A stretch of DNA of 64,000 nucleotides from Actinomycetota bacterium (lineage in GTDB: Bacteria > Actinomycetota > Thermoleophilia > RBG-16-64-13), in assembly GCA_018830645.1 (NCBI GenBank), contig JAHJSA010000013.1, positions 141,918 to 205,917 of the forward strand, read 5' to 3'. Under the pieces are notes generated by a model, which saw only the letters and a program-made list of their open reading frames with translations, ran no database searches and had not been told where the DNA came from. This document shows positions 52,033 to 60,222 of the stretch, piece by piece (positions within the stretch are counted from its first letter, which is position 1; every line of letters begins with the position of its first letter). Position numbers and translations under genes: made by a program.

Positions 52033-52604
52033 CCGACGCCAAGGGGACAGCAGCCAGGATGGAGATGGCGAAGAAGAAGGTCTTGAAGCACATCAAGGTC
52101 GACCTGGATAAGTGCATCGGCTGCCGTGCGTGCGAGATGGCCTGCTCGGCGTTCCATGCCCGGCCGAGGTTCAGCAGCACCAATCCCGCCAGGTCGCGCA
52201 TCCGCGTGGTCATCGACGAGAAGAACGACATGTACGTGCCGATACGCGCCGGGGACTACACGCCGGCGGAGTGCACCGGCAGGCACAAGTACACGATCAA
52301 CGGCAAGGAATACAACGAGTGCAGCTTCTGCGGGGTCTCGTGCCCCTCGCGGGACTACTTCCTGGAGCCCGACTCCGGCCTGCCGCTGAAGTGCGACATG
52401 TGCGAAGAGGATCCCACGCTGGAGGAGCCCTGGTGCGTGCAGGTGTGCCGGTGCGATTGCCTCACCTTCGCCGAAGAAGAGGACGACAGGGAGGACCAGC
52501 CGGAGAAGCGGGACGAGATGGAGATAGGGCTGGAGTCCTTGATCCTGAAGCACGGGCTGGACAAGGTGCTGGACATGGTCGCCCGCATGTCGAGCAAGGG
52601 CTAG
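52029..52604 (+). CDS. bamC: Iron-sulfur electron-transfer subunit, BamC-like
   Basis: A 191-residue protein with several [4Fe-4S] sites: DLDKCIGCRACEMAC, NECSFCGVSC, LKCDMCEEDP and WCVQVCRCDCL. The layout is that of DmsB/AOR small subunits. Its ATG overlaps the bamB stop (ATGA), which supports a tight BamBC pair. It would pass electrons from the Hdr-like modules to the tungsten subunit. Confidence 0.85.
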   Translation: MTDAKGTAARMEMAKKKVLKHIKVDLDKCIGCRACEMACSAFHARPRFSSTNPARSRIRVVIDEKNDMYVPIRAGDYTPAECTGRHKYTINGKEYNECSFCGVSCPSRDYFLEPDSGLPLKCDMCEEDPTLEEPWCVQVCRCDCLTFAEEEDDREDQPEKRDEMEIGLESLILKHGLDKVLDMVARMSSKG

Positions 52605-52620
52605 GGCCCGTGACCAGTCG

Positions 52621-52644
52621 ACAGGGACAGGAACAGGGACAGGG
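52621..52644 (+). repeat. Hexamer repeat x4 before bamD
   Basis: ACAGGG, ACAGGA, ACAGGG and ACAGGG in a row, ending five bases before ATG 52650. The AGGG/AGGA cores resemble weak ribosome sites, so the repeat number might tune bamD translation. Confidence 0.85.
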
Positions 52645-52649
52645 ACGCT

Positions 52650-53822
52650 ATGGAGACTGAGAACCTATCTGACTACACAGAGATCAGTGAGCTCATCGCC
52701 GAGAACGGCGGGCAGGGCTTCGATCGCTGCTATCAGTGCGGCTTGTGCGACGTGGTCTGCCCGTGGAATCTGGTGCGGCCCTTCAGCATCCGCAAGATCG
52801 TGCGCGAGGCCACCTTCGGCATGACGGAAGTCGAAGAGGAGGAGATCTGGCGGTGCACCACCTGCGGCCGATGCCCCCAGCGGTGCCCGAGGGACGTGCA
52901 GCAGATCGAATCAGGGGTCGCGCTCCGCAGGATCGCCACTGAGTTCAAGGTGTTCCCGGCCGCCGTTCAGCCCATGCGCACCGCTCGGGCGAGCCTCATG
53001 AGCGAGGGCAACCCGCTCGGGCAGAAGCGGGAGGACAGGGCGAAGTGGGCGGACGGCCTCTCCGTGAAGACGTTCAGCGAAGACATGGAGATCCTCTACT
53101 TCGCCAGCTGCTACCTCAGCTACGACCCGAGGCTCATGAGCGTCGCCAAGGCCACCGTGAAGTTGCTGAACCAGGCGGGCGTGAGCTACGGCATCCTGGG
53201 TTCGAAGGACAGCTGCTGCGGCGAGAGCATCCGCAAGACGGGCGATGAGGACGTGTTCAAGAGTCTGGCGAAGCAGAACATCAAGTCGTTCATCGACGCC
53301 GGGGTCAAGAAGATCCTGGTCTCCTCGCCGCACTGTTACCACACCTTCAAGAACGAATACCCCGACTTCCAGGTGCACTTCGAGGTGGTGCACATCGCCG
53401 AACTCCTGCTGGACCTCGTCGAGCAAGGCAGACTCGAGCTGAAGGGCGAGTACGCGAAGAAGGTGACGTACCACGATCCCTGCTACTTGGGTCGGCACAA
53501 CGGCATATACGAGGAACCCCGCTCGCTCCTGCGGAACGTGCCCGGCCTCGAGCTCTCCGAGATGCCCGATTCGCGCGTGGACAGCCTCTGCTGCGGCGGC
53601 GGGGGCGGCAGGATCTGGATGGAGACTCCCAAGGAGGAGCGGTTCTCCTACCTCCGCATGGAGCAGGCCGAGGGAGTGGGCGCCGAGGTGCTCGCCACGT
53701 CGTGCCCGTACTGCATCACCATGTTCGAGGAAGCAAGGCTCAGCATGGATCCGAAGACCGCCCCGGTGGTCAAGGACATCACGGAGATCCTGCAGGAAGT
53801 CTCGAAACCGACGGGGATGTAG
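52650..53822 (+). CDS. bamD: HdrD/HdrBC-like subunit, BamD-like
   Basis: A 390-residue protein that fuses an HdrC-type ferredoxin part (CYQCGLCDVVCPWN and CTTCGRCPQRCPRD) with two HdrB-type CCG domains (SKDSCCGESIRKTG with SSPHCYHTF; DPCYLGRHNG with DSLCCGGGGG and TSCPYCITMF). CCG domains bind unusual [4Fe-4S] clusters. It should receive electrons from the HdrA-like subunit. Four bases separate it from the next gene. Confidence 0.88.
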   Translation: METENLSDYTEISELIAENGGQGFDRCYQCGLCDVVCPWNLVRPFSIRKIVREATFGMTEVEEEEIWRCTTCGRCPQRCPRDVQQIESGVALRRIATEFKVFPAAVQPMRTARASLMSEGNPLGQKREDRAKWADGLSVKTFSEDMEILYFASCYLSYDPRLMSVAKATVKLLNQAGVSYGILGSKDSCCGESIRKTGDEDVFKSLAKQNIKSFIDAGVKKILVSSPHCYHTFKNEYPDFQVHFEVVHIAELLLDLVEQGRLELKGEYAKKVTYHDPCYLGRHNGIYEEPRSLLRNVPGLELSEMPDSRVDSLCCGGGGGRIWMETPKEERFSYLRMEQAEGVGAEVLATSCPYCITMFEEARLSMDPKTAPVVKDITEILQEVSKPTGM

Positions 53823-53826
53823 AGAC

Positions 53827-56800
53827 GTGGAAAAAGAAACGGTCAAAGCACAGAGCTTCAACATCGCGGCCGACGACGGCCTTGGTGATGTCATGGTGGT
53901 GGGTGGAGGCATCAGCGGCATCCAGGCCGCCCTCGACCTTGCCACTGCGGGATTCAAGGTCTACCTGGTCGAGAGGGCTCCCACCATCGGTGGCAAGATG
54001 GCCCAGCTCGACAAGACCTTTCCCACCAACGATTGCTCCATGTGCATCGAGTCTCCCAAGTTCATCGAGTGCGACCGGCACCCCAACATCGAGATCCTCA
54101 CCTACACCGAGGTCGACACCGTAGAGGGCGAGGCCGGGAACTTCGACGTCACCTTGACCAAGAAGCCCCGGTACGTCAGAGAAGACGTGTGCACCGGCTG
54201 CAACACCTGCGTGGAGTACTGTCCGATCAAGGTGCCCGACAGGTACAACCAGGGACTGTCGGAGAGTAAGGCCATCCACATCCACTTCTCCCAGGCTGTG
54301 CCCTTGGTCACCTACGTGGATGAAGAGCACTGTCTCTACCTCAAAGACAAGAAGTGCAACATCTGCGTGGGCGTGTGCAAGAACAAGGCCATCGACCTGC
54401 ATCAGAAGCCCGAGAGGGTCAAGATCAACGTGGGGGCCATCGTCCTGTCGCCGGGTTACGAGGTGTTCGACCCGCGGCTGCGCGGCGACTACGGCTACGG
54501 TCAGATCGAGAACGTGGTCACGAGCCTTGACTACGAGCGCCTCCTCTGTTCCACGGGGCCCTTCGAAGGTGAGGCGCTGCGTCCCTCCGACAAGAAGCAC
54601 CCGAAGAACATCGCATGGATCCATTGCGTCGGCTCGCGACAGGTGATCCCGGGCGGCAACACCTACTGTTCCGCGGTGTGCTGCTCGTACACCCAGAAGC
54701 AGGTGATCCTCTCGAAGGACCACGACCCCGACGTGAAGGCGACGGTGTTCCACAACGACATCCGTTCCTACGGTAAGGATTTCGAACGCTTTTACCAGCG
54801 GGCCGAGAACCTCCCTGGAGTGCGCTTCATCAGGAGCTACGTGTCGATCGGCAAGGAGATCCCCGACACCAAGAACGTCACCATCAGGTACGCCACGAAC
54901 GAGGATGGGGTCAAGGAAGAGGAGTTCGACCTGGTCGTGCTCTCGGTGGGCATGAACCCGCCCACCGGCGCGCAGGATATCGCGGCGAAGTTCGGCGTCG
55001 AGCTCGACTCCTACGGGTTCTGCAAGACCGATCCGTTCAACCCGATCCTCACCTCTCGCCCGGGCGTCTTCCTGAGCGGGGCCTTCAATGGGCCGGTGGA
55101 CATCCCCGAGTCGGTGGTCACGGCCAGCGGGGCCGGGTCGTTGACCGGTGAACTCCTCAACTACCGGCGAGGCAAGCTCGCCCGGGACAGGATCTACCCC
55201 ACGGAACGCGACGTGGAGGAGGAGGAGCCGAAGGTAGGCGTGTTCCTCTGCCACTGCGGGGCCAACATCGGGCGGGTGGTCGACATCCCCGACGTGGTCG
55301 ACTACTCCCTGGGCCTCGAGAACGTGGTGCACGCGGAAGAGGGGCTGTTCATCTGTTCCACCGACGCCGCTCAGCAGATCTCGGAGACCATCCGCGAGAA
55401 GGGTCTGAACCGCGTGGTCGTGGCGGCCTGCACCCCACGCACCCACGAGCCGCTGTTCCGGGACACGCTCCGCGAAGGGGGCCTCAACCAGTACTTCTTC
55501 GACTTCGCCAACATCAGGGAGCACTGCTCCTGGGTGCACGCCCGCGAGAAAGAGGAGGCCACCAGCAAGGCGAAGGACATCGTGCGCATGTCGGTGGCGC
55601 GCTCGGCCCTGCTCGAGCCGCTCGAAGAGTACGACCTGCCTGTGAACAAAGCGGCTCTGGTGGTGGGGGGCGGCGTCGCCGGCATGACCAGCGCGCTCAG
55701 CCTCGCGAACCAGGGGTTCGAGACATACCTGATCGAGAAAGACTCGGATCTGGGCGGCATGGCCCGGCGCCTGCACTACACGTTGGAAGGTGACGACGTG
55801 CAGGCGTACGTGGCCGACCTCGTGCGCAAGGTCTACCGGCATCCGTCGGTGCACGTCTCCACTGACGCCACCATCACGCACGTCGCCGGGTACGTGGGCA
55901 ACTTCGTCACCACGGTGCGTGCGCAAGGCCGGACCAAGGACATCGAGCACGGTGCCGCGATCCTCGCCACCGGCGCCGACGAGTACAAGCCCACCGAGTA
56001 CCTCTACCACGAGCACGAGCGGGTGATCACGCAGTTGGAACTCGAGGAGCGCATCGCCGGCGGCGACGAGTCGCTCGACGACGTCGAGAGCCTGGTGATG
56101 ATCCAGTGCGTCGGCTGCAGGCAACCCGACAAGAACTACTGCGCCCGTGTCTGCTGCGGTCAGGCGGTCAAGAACTCCCTGAAGCTGAAGGACGCCAACC
56201 CGGACATGGCCATCTACGTGCTCTTCCGCGACATGAGGACCTACGGGTTCGCCGAGAACTACTACCGGGAGGCCTCGACGAGGGGCGTGAAGTTCATCCG
56301 CTACGAGCCGAGCGACAAGCCGGTGGTGGAAGCGGCCGGCGATAGCGGTCAGGGTGCCCTCAGTGTCACCGCGGCCGACCCGATCCTGGGCAAGCGACTC
56401 GCCATCGATGCCGACATGGTCGTGCTGTCGGCCGCCGTCGTGCCCGCCGCGGGCACGCAAGAGGTGGCCCGGCAGTTCAAGGTGGCGACGAGCCCCGACG
56501 GCTTCTTCCAAGAGGCCCACGTGAAGCTGCGCCCTGTCGATTTCGCCGCCGAAGGCGTCTTCCTGTGCGGCACCGCCCACTATCCCAAGCATCTGTCGGA
56601 GACCATAAGCCAGGCATACGGCGCCGCCGGGCGGGCCATCACGCTCCTCTCGCACGACACGGTCACCGCCTCGGGCTCCGTGTGCGAGGTGAACGAGGCC
56701 GACTGCGTGGCCTGCGGGGCCTGCATATCGGCGTGCACATACGGGGCCATCGAATGGCGCGAGACGCCGCAGGGCAGGAAGGCGCACGTCAACCCCGTGC

Positions 56801-56928
56801 TTTGCAAGGGTGACGGTCTCTGCAACTCGAAGTGCCCGACGGGCGCTATCCCGCTCAAGCACTACACCGACGAAGAGGTCCTATGTCAGATCGATGCGGC
56901 CCTTCCAGCCCTCGTACCGGTATCGTGA
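53827..56928 (+). CDS. bamE: Double HdrA-like flavoprotein, BamE-like
   Basis: A 1,033-residue protein with two HdrA-type halves. The first FAD site is VVGGGISGIQAALDLATAG with ERAPTIGGKMAQLDKTFP, followed by inserted ferredoxin motifs (CTGCNTCVEYCPIKVPD and CNICVGVCKNKAID). From about residue 470 the HdrA core shows FLCHCGANIGRVVDIP and AACTPRTHEPLFRDTL, with a second FAD site VVGGGVAGMTSALSLANQG. The C-terminus has a 2x[4Fe-4S] ferredoxin (CVACGACISACTYGAI and CKGDGLCNSKCPTGAI). Such HdrA modules carry the FAD thought to bifurcate electrons. The start is GTG 53827. Confidence 0.88.
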   Translation: MEKETVKAQSFNIAADDGLGDVMVVGGGISGIQAALDLATAGFKVYLVERAPTIGGKMAQLDKTFPTNDCSMCIESPKFIECDRHPNIEILTYTEVDTVEGEAGNFDVTLTKKPRYVREDVCTGCNTCVEYCPIKVPDRYNQGLSESKAIHIHFSQAVPLVTYVDEEHCLYLKDKKCNICVGVCKNKAIDLHQKPERVKINVGAIVLSPGYEVFDPRLRGDYGYGQIENVVTSLDYERLLCSTGPFEGEALRPSDKKHPKNIAWIHCVGSRQVIPGGNTYCSAVCCSYTQKQVILSKDHDPDVKATVFHNDIRSYGKDFERFYQRAENLPGVRFIRSYVSIGKEIPDTKNVTIRYATNEDGVKEEEFDLVVLSVGMNPPTGAQDIAAKFGVELDSYGFCKTDPFNPILTSRPGVFLSGAFNGPVDIPESVVTASGAGSLTGELLNYRRGKLARDRIYPTERDVEEEEPKVGVFLCHCGANIGRVVDIPDVVDYSLGLENVVHAEEGLFICSTDAAQQISETIREKGLNRVVVAACTPRTHEPLFRDTLREGGLNQYFFDFANIREHCSWVHAREKEEATSKAKDIVRMSVARSALLEPLEEYDLPVNKAALVVGGGVAGMTSALSLANQGFETYLIEKDSDLGGMARRLHYTLEGDDVQAYVADLVRKVYRHPSVHVSTDATITHVAGYVGNFVTTVRAQGRTKDIEHGAAILATGADEYKPTEYLYHEHERVITQLELEERIAGGDESLDDVESLVMIQCVGCRQPDKNYCARVCCGQAVKNSLKLKDANPDMAIYVLFRDMRTYGFAENYYREASTRGVKFIRYEPSDKPVVEAAGDSGQGALSVTAADPILGKRLAIDADMVVLSAAVVPAAGTQEVARQFKVATSPDGFFQEAHVKLRPVDFAAEGVFLCGTAHYPKHLSETISQAYGAAGRAITLLSHDTVTASGSVCEVNEADCVACGACISACTYGAIEWRETPQGRKAHVNPVLCKGDGLCNSKCPTGAIPLKHYTDEEVLCQIDAALPALVPVS

Positions 56929-56968
56929 CGATGGCCCATCCGATCGTAGCTGAGGGGGTGAGCAACTC

Positions 56969-57736
56969 GTGAGCACCGACGTCTCGTTCAAGCCCAGGAT
57001 CGTGGGGTTCCTCTGCAACTGGTGAGGGTACTCCGCCGCGGACCTGGCTGGAGTTTCCAGACTACAATATGCACCCGATATCAAGATCATCCGCCTCATG
57101 TGCACCGGCAGGGTCGACCTGTCGTTCGTGCTGCGGGCGTTCTCCAACGGCGCCGATGGAGTGTTCATCGGCGGCTGCTGGCTCGGTGAATGCCACTACC
57201 TCACCGAGGGCAACTACGACGCGCTGAGCCTGATGCATATATGCAAGAAGCTGCTCGGGTACATCGGCGTCGAACCCGACCGTCTGCGGCTCGAGTGGCT
57301 GTCGTCCTCCGAGGGCATCCGGTTCGCCGACATCATGAACGACTTCTCGGCTCAGATCCGGAGGCTGGGTCGCCTTGGCGAGGGCGAAGGCCTCGATGCC
57401 GACGTGCTGCGCCTGAAGCTGGAGGCGGTCACGCAGCTGATCCCCTACGTGAAGCTCGTCGAGCGCGAGCGGTTGCGGGTGCCCTTGAAGTCGGAGGAGG
57501 AGTACAACACGTTCTTCGCCAGCGACGAGCTGACCAGGCTCTTCGACGAATCGGTCGCGGGCAAGCTCACCATCAGTCAGATCATGCTGCTCCTGCGTGA
57601 GGGCCCCCTTTCCACCCGGGAGATCTCGGAAGCCCTGCGCCTCGATCCGGCTGAAGTGTCGAGACAGCTCAACACGTCGTCACGACAAGGTTTGGTGCGG
57701 TACGACGAAGGCCTGAGGAGCTACGCCCTGGCGTAG
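56969..57736 (+). CDS. bamF: Selenocysteine-containing MvhD-like subunit, BamF-like
   Basis: A 255-residue protein if UGA 57023-57025 is read as selenocysteine (residue 19). The frame starts at GTG 56969 after GAGGGGG and runs to TAG 57736. Family context around the UGA is GFLCNW-U-GYSAADLAG, where relatives have Cys or Sec in CNWC/U. Further ligands follow in LMCTGRVD and GGCWLGECHY. MvhD passes electrons between a hydrogenase or NADH module and HdrA. Residues 205-255 look like a winged helix (STREISEALRLDPAEVSRQL), an unusual tail. A standard caller would start at ATG 57098 and lose the functional N-terminus. Confidence 0.9.
57023..57060 (+). promoter_or_regulatory. UGA selenocysteine codon with SECIS-like hairpin
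   Basis: After UGA 57023-57025, CUGGA (57048-57052) and UCCAG (57056-57060) form a 5-bp stem with loop GUU. The loop starts 27 bases after the UGA and its first base is G. This fits the known pattern of bacterial SECIS elements (short stem, G in the apical loop, 16-37 bases from UGA). The fold is within the coding sequence, as expected in bacteria. Confidence 0.75.
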
Positions 57737-57753
57737 GTCTTCGGCGCCCGGTA

Positions 57754-57798
57754 GGCGACCGGAAGGTAGGCGGCCAGAAGGCAGGCGGCCGGAAGGTC
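57754..57798 (+). repeat. 15-base tandem repeat x3 between bamF and bamG
   Basis: GGCGACCGGAAGGTA, GGCGGCCAGAAGGCA and GGCGGCCGGAAGGTC follow one another. Each has a GGAAGG or AGAAGG core similar to a ribosome site. They end 32 bases before ATG 57831. Confidence 0.85.
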
Positions 57799-57830
57799 GA
57801 TCAAGGCAACGAACACGATCGGGACGGTAT

Positions 57831-58283
57831 ATGGACAGCGAGCGGGTCGACCAGATCATCGAGGAGTACCAGTGCGAGGCCAGCGCGCTGATCCAGATAC
57901 TGCTGCGCATCCAAGAGGAAGCGCACTGGCTTTCCAGCAACGCGCTCCACAGGGTCAGCGAGCGGCTTGGGGTCTCCATGACCCGCATCATGCATATCGC
58001 AACCTTCTACAAGGCCTTCAGTCTGGTCCCGAAGGGACGTCACGAGGTCCACATCTGCGTGGGCACCGCATGTCACGTGCGGGGCGCGGAACGCGTCCTG
58101 GATTCGGTGGAGGACGCCACGGGACTCAAGCCCGGCGAGACCGACCTGGATCTGAAGTTCAGTCTGGAGACCGTCAACTGCGTGGGGTGCTGCGCCTTGG
58201 GGCCGGTGATGCAGGTGGACAAGAAGACCTACGGCAAGCTCTCGGCCGCCGATACCGTCAACCTGCTACAGAGCTACGAGTAG
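57831..58283 (+). CDS. bamG: NuoE-like [2Fe-2S] subunit, BamG-like
   Basis: A 150-residue thioredoxin-like ferredoxin. The cluster ligands are in HICVGTACHVRGAERV and ETVNCVGCCALGPVMQV, the four Cys of NuoE/HndA. It pairs with the NuoF-like protein encoded 10 bases downstream to form the NAD(H) entry point. ATG 57831 has only a weak ribosome site (GGACGG). Confidence 0.92.
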   Translation: MDSERVDQIIEEYQCEASALIQILLRIQEEAHWLSSNALHRVSERLGVSMTRIMHIATFYKAFSLVPKGRHEVHICVGTACHVRGAERVLDSVEDATGLKPGETDLDLKFSLETVNCVGCCALGPVMQVDKKTYGKLSAADTVNLLQSYE

Positions 58284-58293
58284 GGGTGTGACT

Positions 58294-60222
58294 ATGGCAT
58301 CGCTACGTTCCCCCGAAGAGCTCGAACTGCTCAGGCAGGAGACTCTCGCCGCGAGAGAGGCGACCACCGCCCGCGTGTCGGTGTGCGCCGGGGCGGGTTG
58401 CATGGCGTCGGGGGCCGATGAGGTGATCGCGGCCTTCCGAGCCGAGATCGAGAGCCAAGGCCTGACAGCCGACGTCGACACCAAGGGCACGGGTTGCCCG
58501 GGGTTCTGCGAGAGGGGGCCGATCGTCGTCATCTATCCGGAAGAGATCTGCTACCTGCAGGTTACGCCCGATGACGTGCCCGAGATCGTGGCGGCGACGA
58601 TCAAGGAGAAGGGGGTCGTCGAGCGGCTGGTGTACGCCGATCCCGTCTCGGGAGAGACCGCTCCGCGCGAGTCGGATATCCCCTTCTACAAACACCAAGA
58701 ACGCATCGTGATCGGCAACAACATCAGGATCGACCCCAAGAACATCGACGACTATCTTGCGATCGGTGGCTACGCGGGGTTGGTCAAAGCCCTCTTCGAG
58801 ATGACCCCCGAAGCGGTGGTGGACGAGGTCAAGAAGTCCAACCTGAGGGGGCGTGGGGGCGCCGGCTTCCCAGCCGGGCTGAAGTGGGAGGGGTCCCGCG
58901 ACGCCCCCGGTGAGCCGAAGTATGTGATCGTCAACGCCGACGAGGGAGACCCCGGCGCGTTCATGGATAGGGCCCTGCTCGAAGGCAACCCTCACTCCAT
59001 ACTCGAGGGTCTGATCATCGGCGGCTATGCGATCGGCGCTCACGAGGGCTACGTCTACGTGCGCCAGGAGTATCCGCTCGCGGTCGAGAACGTGCTTCTC
59101 GCGATCGAGCAGGCCGAGGCGCACGGACTCCTCGGGAAAGACATCCTCGGCTCGGGGTTCGACTTCACCGTGGTGGTGCACCAAGGGGCGGGGGCGTTCG
59201 TGTGTGGCGAGTCCACCGCCCTGATGACCGCGCTGGAGGGCAGGGTCGGAGAGCCTCGGCCCAAGTACACCCGGTCGAACGTCAAGGGGCTGTGGGAACG
59301 GCCGAGCGTGTTGAACAACGTCGAGACCTGGGCGAACGTGCCGCTCATCATCAACAACGGCGCCGACTGGTTCACCGAGTTCGGCACCGAGAAGAGCAAG
59401 GGCACTAAGATCTTCTCCCTGGTGGGCAAGATCACCAACACCGGTCTTGTGGAGGTGCCCATGGGCATCACCCTCAGGGAGATCATCTACGAGATCGGCG
59501 GCGGGATACCTGGGGGCAAGGAGTTCAAAGCCGTGCAGACCGGGGGACCCTCGGGAGGTTGTCTGCCGGAGGCGCTCTTGGATCTGCAGGTGGGCTTCGA
59601 CGAGCTCGCCCAGGCCGGCTCGATGATGGGGTCTGGCGGCATGATCGTCATGGACGAGGAAACCTGCATGGTCGATGTCGCCCGGTACTTCCTCGACTTC
59701 CTCACCGACGAGTCATGCGGCAAGTGCGTCCCCTGCCGCGAGGGCACCAGGCAGATGCTCAATATCCTCACCAACATCACCCAGGGGCGGGGGAGAGCGG
59801 GCGACATCGAACTGCTCGAGGAGCTGTCGGAGGTCGCCGTGGGGGCCTCCCTCTGCGCGCTGGGCAAGAGCGCGCCCAACCCCTTCCTCAGCACACTCGC
59901 CTACTTCCGCGACGAGTACGAGGCGCACATCAACGAGAAGAAGTGCCCGGCCAAGTCGTGCAAGGAGCTGGTGACCTACTACATCGACGCGGAGAGCTGT
60001 CAGGCCTGCATGACGTGCCAGAAGAAGTGCCCGTATGGCGCGATCGACGGCGACCGGGACCGTATCCACGTGATCGATCCCGCCTTGTGCACCAAGTGCG
60101 GTATCTGCTTCGAAGTCTGCCCGCCTCGCTACGACGCCGTGCGGAAGATCTCGGGCGAAGCCGCTCCGCCTCCCCCGGCTGAAGAGGAGCGGACCATCTC
60201 CAGAAAGAGCAAAGTGACATGA
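58294..60222 (+). CDS. bamH: NuoF-like NADH-oxidising flavoprotein, BamH-like
   Basis: A 642-residue protein. An N-terminal thioredoxin-like domain (CAGAGCMASGADEV, CPGFCERGP) is followed by the FMN/NADH-binding core (RGRGGAGFPAGLKWE, VNADEGDPGAFMDR, GAGAFVCGESTALM, EGRVGEPRPKYT), an SLBB region, the [4Fe-4S] site SCGKCVPCREGTRQML, and a C-terminal 2x[4Fe-4S] ferredoxin (CQACMTCQKKCPYGAI and CTKCGICFEVCPP). It should oxidise NADH or reduce NAD+. ATG 58294 is chosen because AGGGGTG precedes it; GTG 58288 is an alternative. Confidence 0.92.
   Translation: MASLRSPEELELLRQETLAAREATTARVSVCAGAGCMASGADEVIAAFRAEIESQGLTADVDTKGTGCPGFCERGPIVVIYPEEICYLQVTPDDVPEIVAATIKEKGVVERLVYADPVSGETAPRESDIPFYKHQERIVIGNNIRIDPKNIDDYLAIGGYAGLVKALFEMTPEAVVDEVKKSNLRGRGGAGFPAGLKWEGSRDAPGEPKYVIVNADEGDPGAFMDRALLEGNPHSILEGLIIGGYAIGAHEGYVYVRQEYPLAVENVLLAIEQAEAHGLLGKDILGSGFDFTVVVHQGAGAFVCGESTALMTALEGRVGEPRPKYTRSNVKGLWERPSVLNNVETWANVPLIINNGADWFTEFGTEKSKGTKIFSLVGKITNTGLVEVPMGITLREIIYEIGGGIPGGKEFKAVQTGGPSGGCLPEALLDLQVGFDELAQAGSMMGSGGMIVMDEETCMVDVARYFLDFLTDESCGKCVPCREGTRQMLNILTNITQGRGRAGDIELLEELSEVAVGASLCALGKSAPNPFLSTLAYFRDEYEAHINEKKCPAKSCKELVTYYIDAESCQACMTCQKKCPYGAIDGDRDRIHVIDPALCTKCGICFEVCPPRYDAVRKISGEAAPPPPAEEERTISRKSKVT

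Noticed and set aside
53779..56862. A 1,027-codon open frame on the minus strand opposite bamE
   Set aside because: It is a shadow of the high-GC codon pattern. Its translation is His/Val/Gly/Arg-rich with no recognisable domain, while the plus strand encodes a clear HdrA-like protein.
57098..57736. MvhD-like protein starting at ATG 57098 as a complete gene
   Set aside because: This would remove the conserved CNW-U ligand region and leave no ribosome site at a proper distance; reading through UGA 57023 from GTG 56969 restores the family N-terminus.
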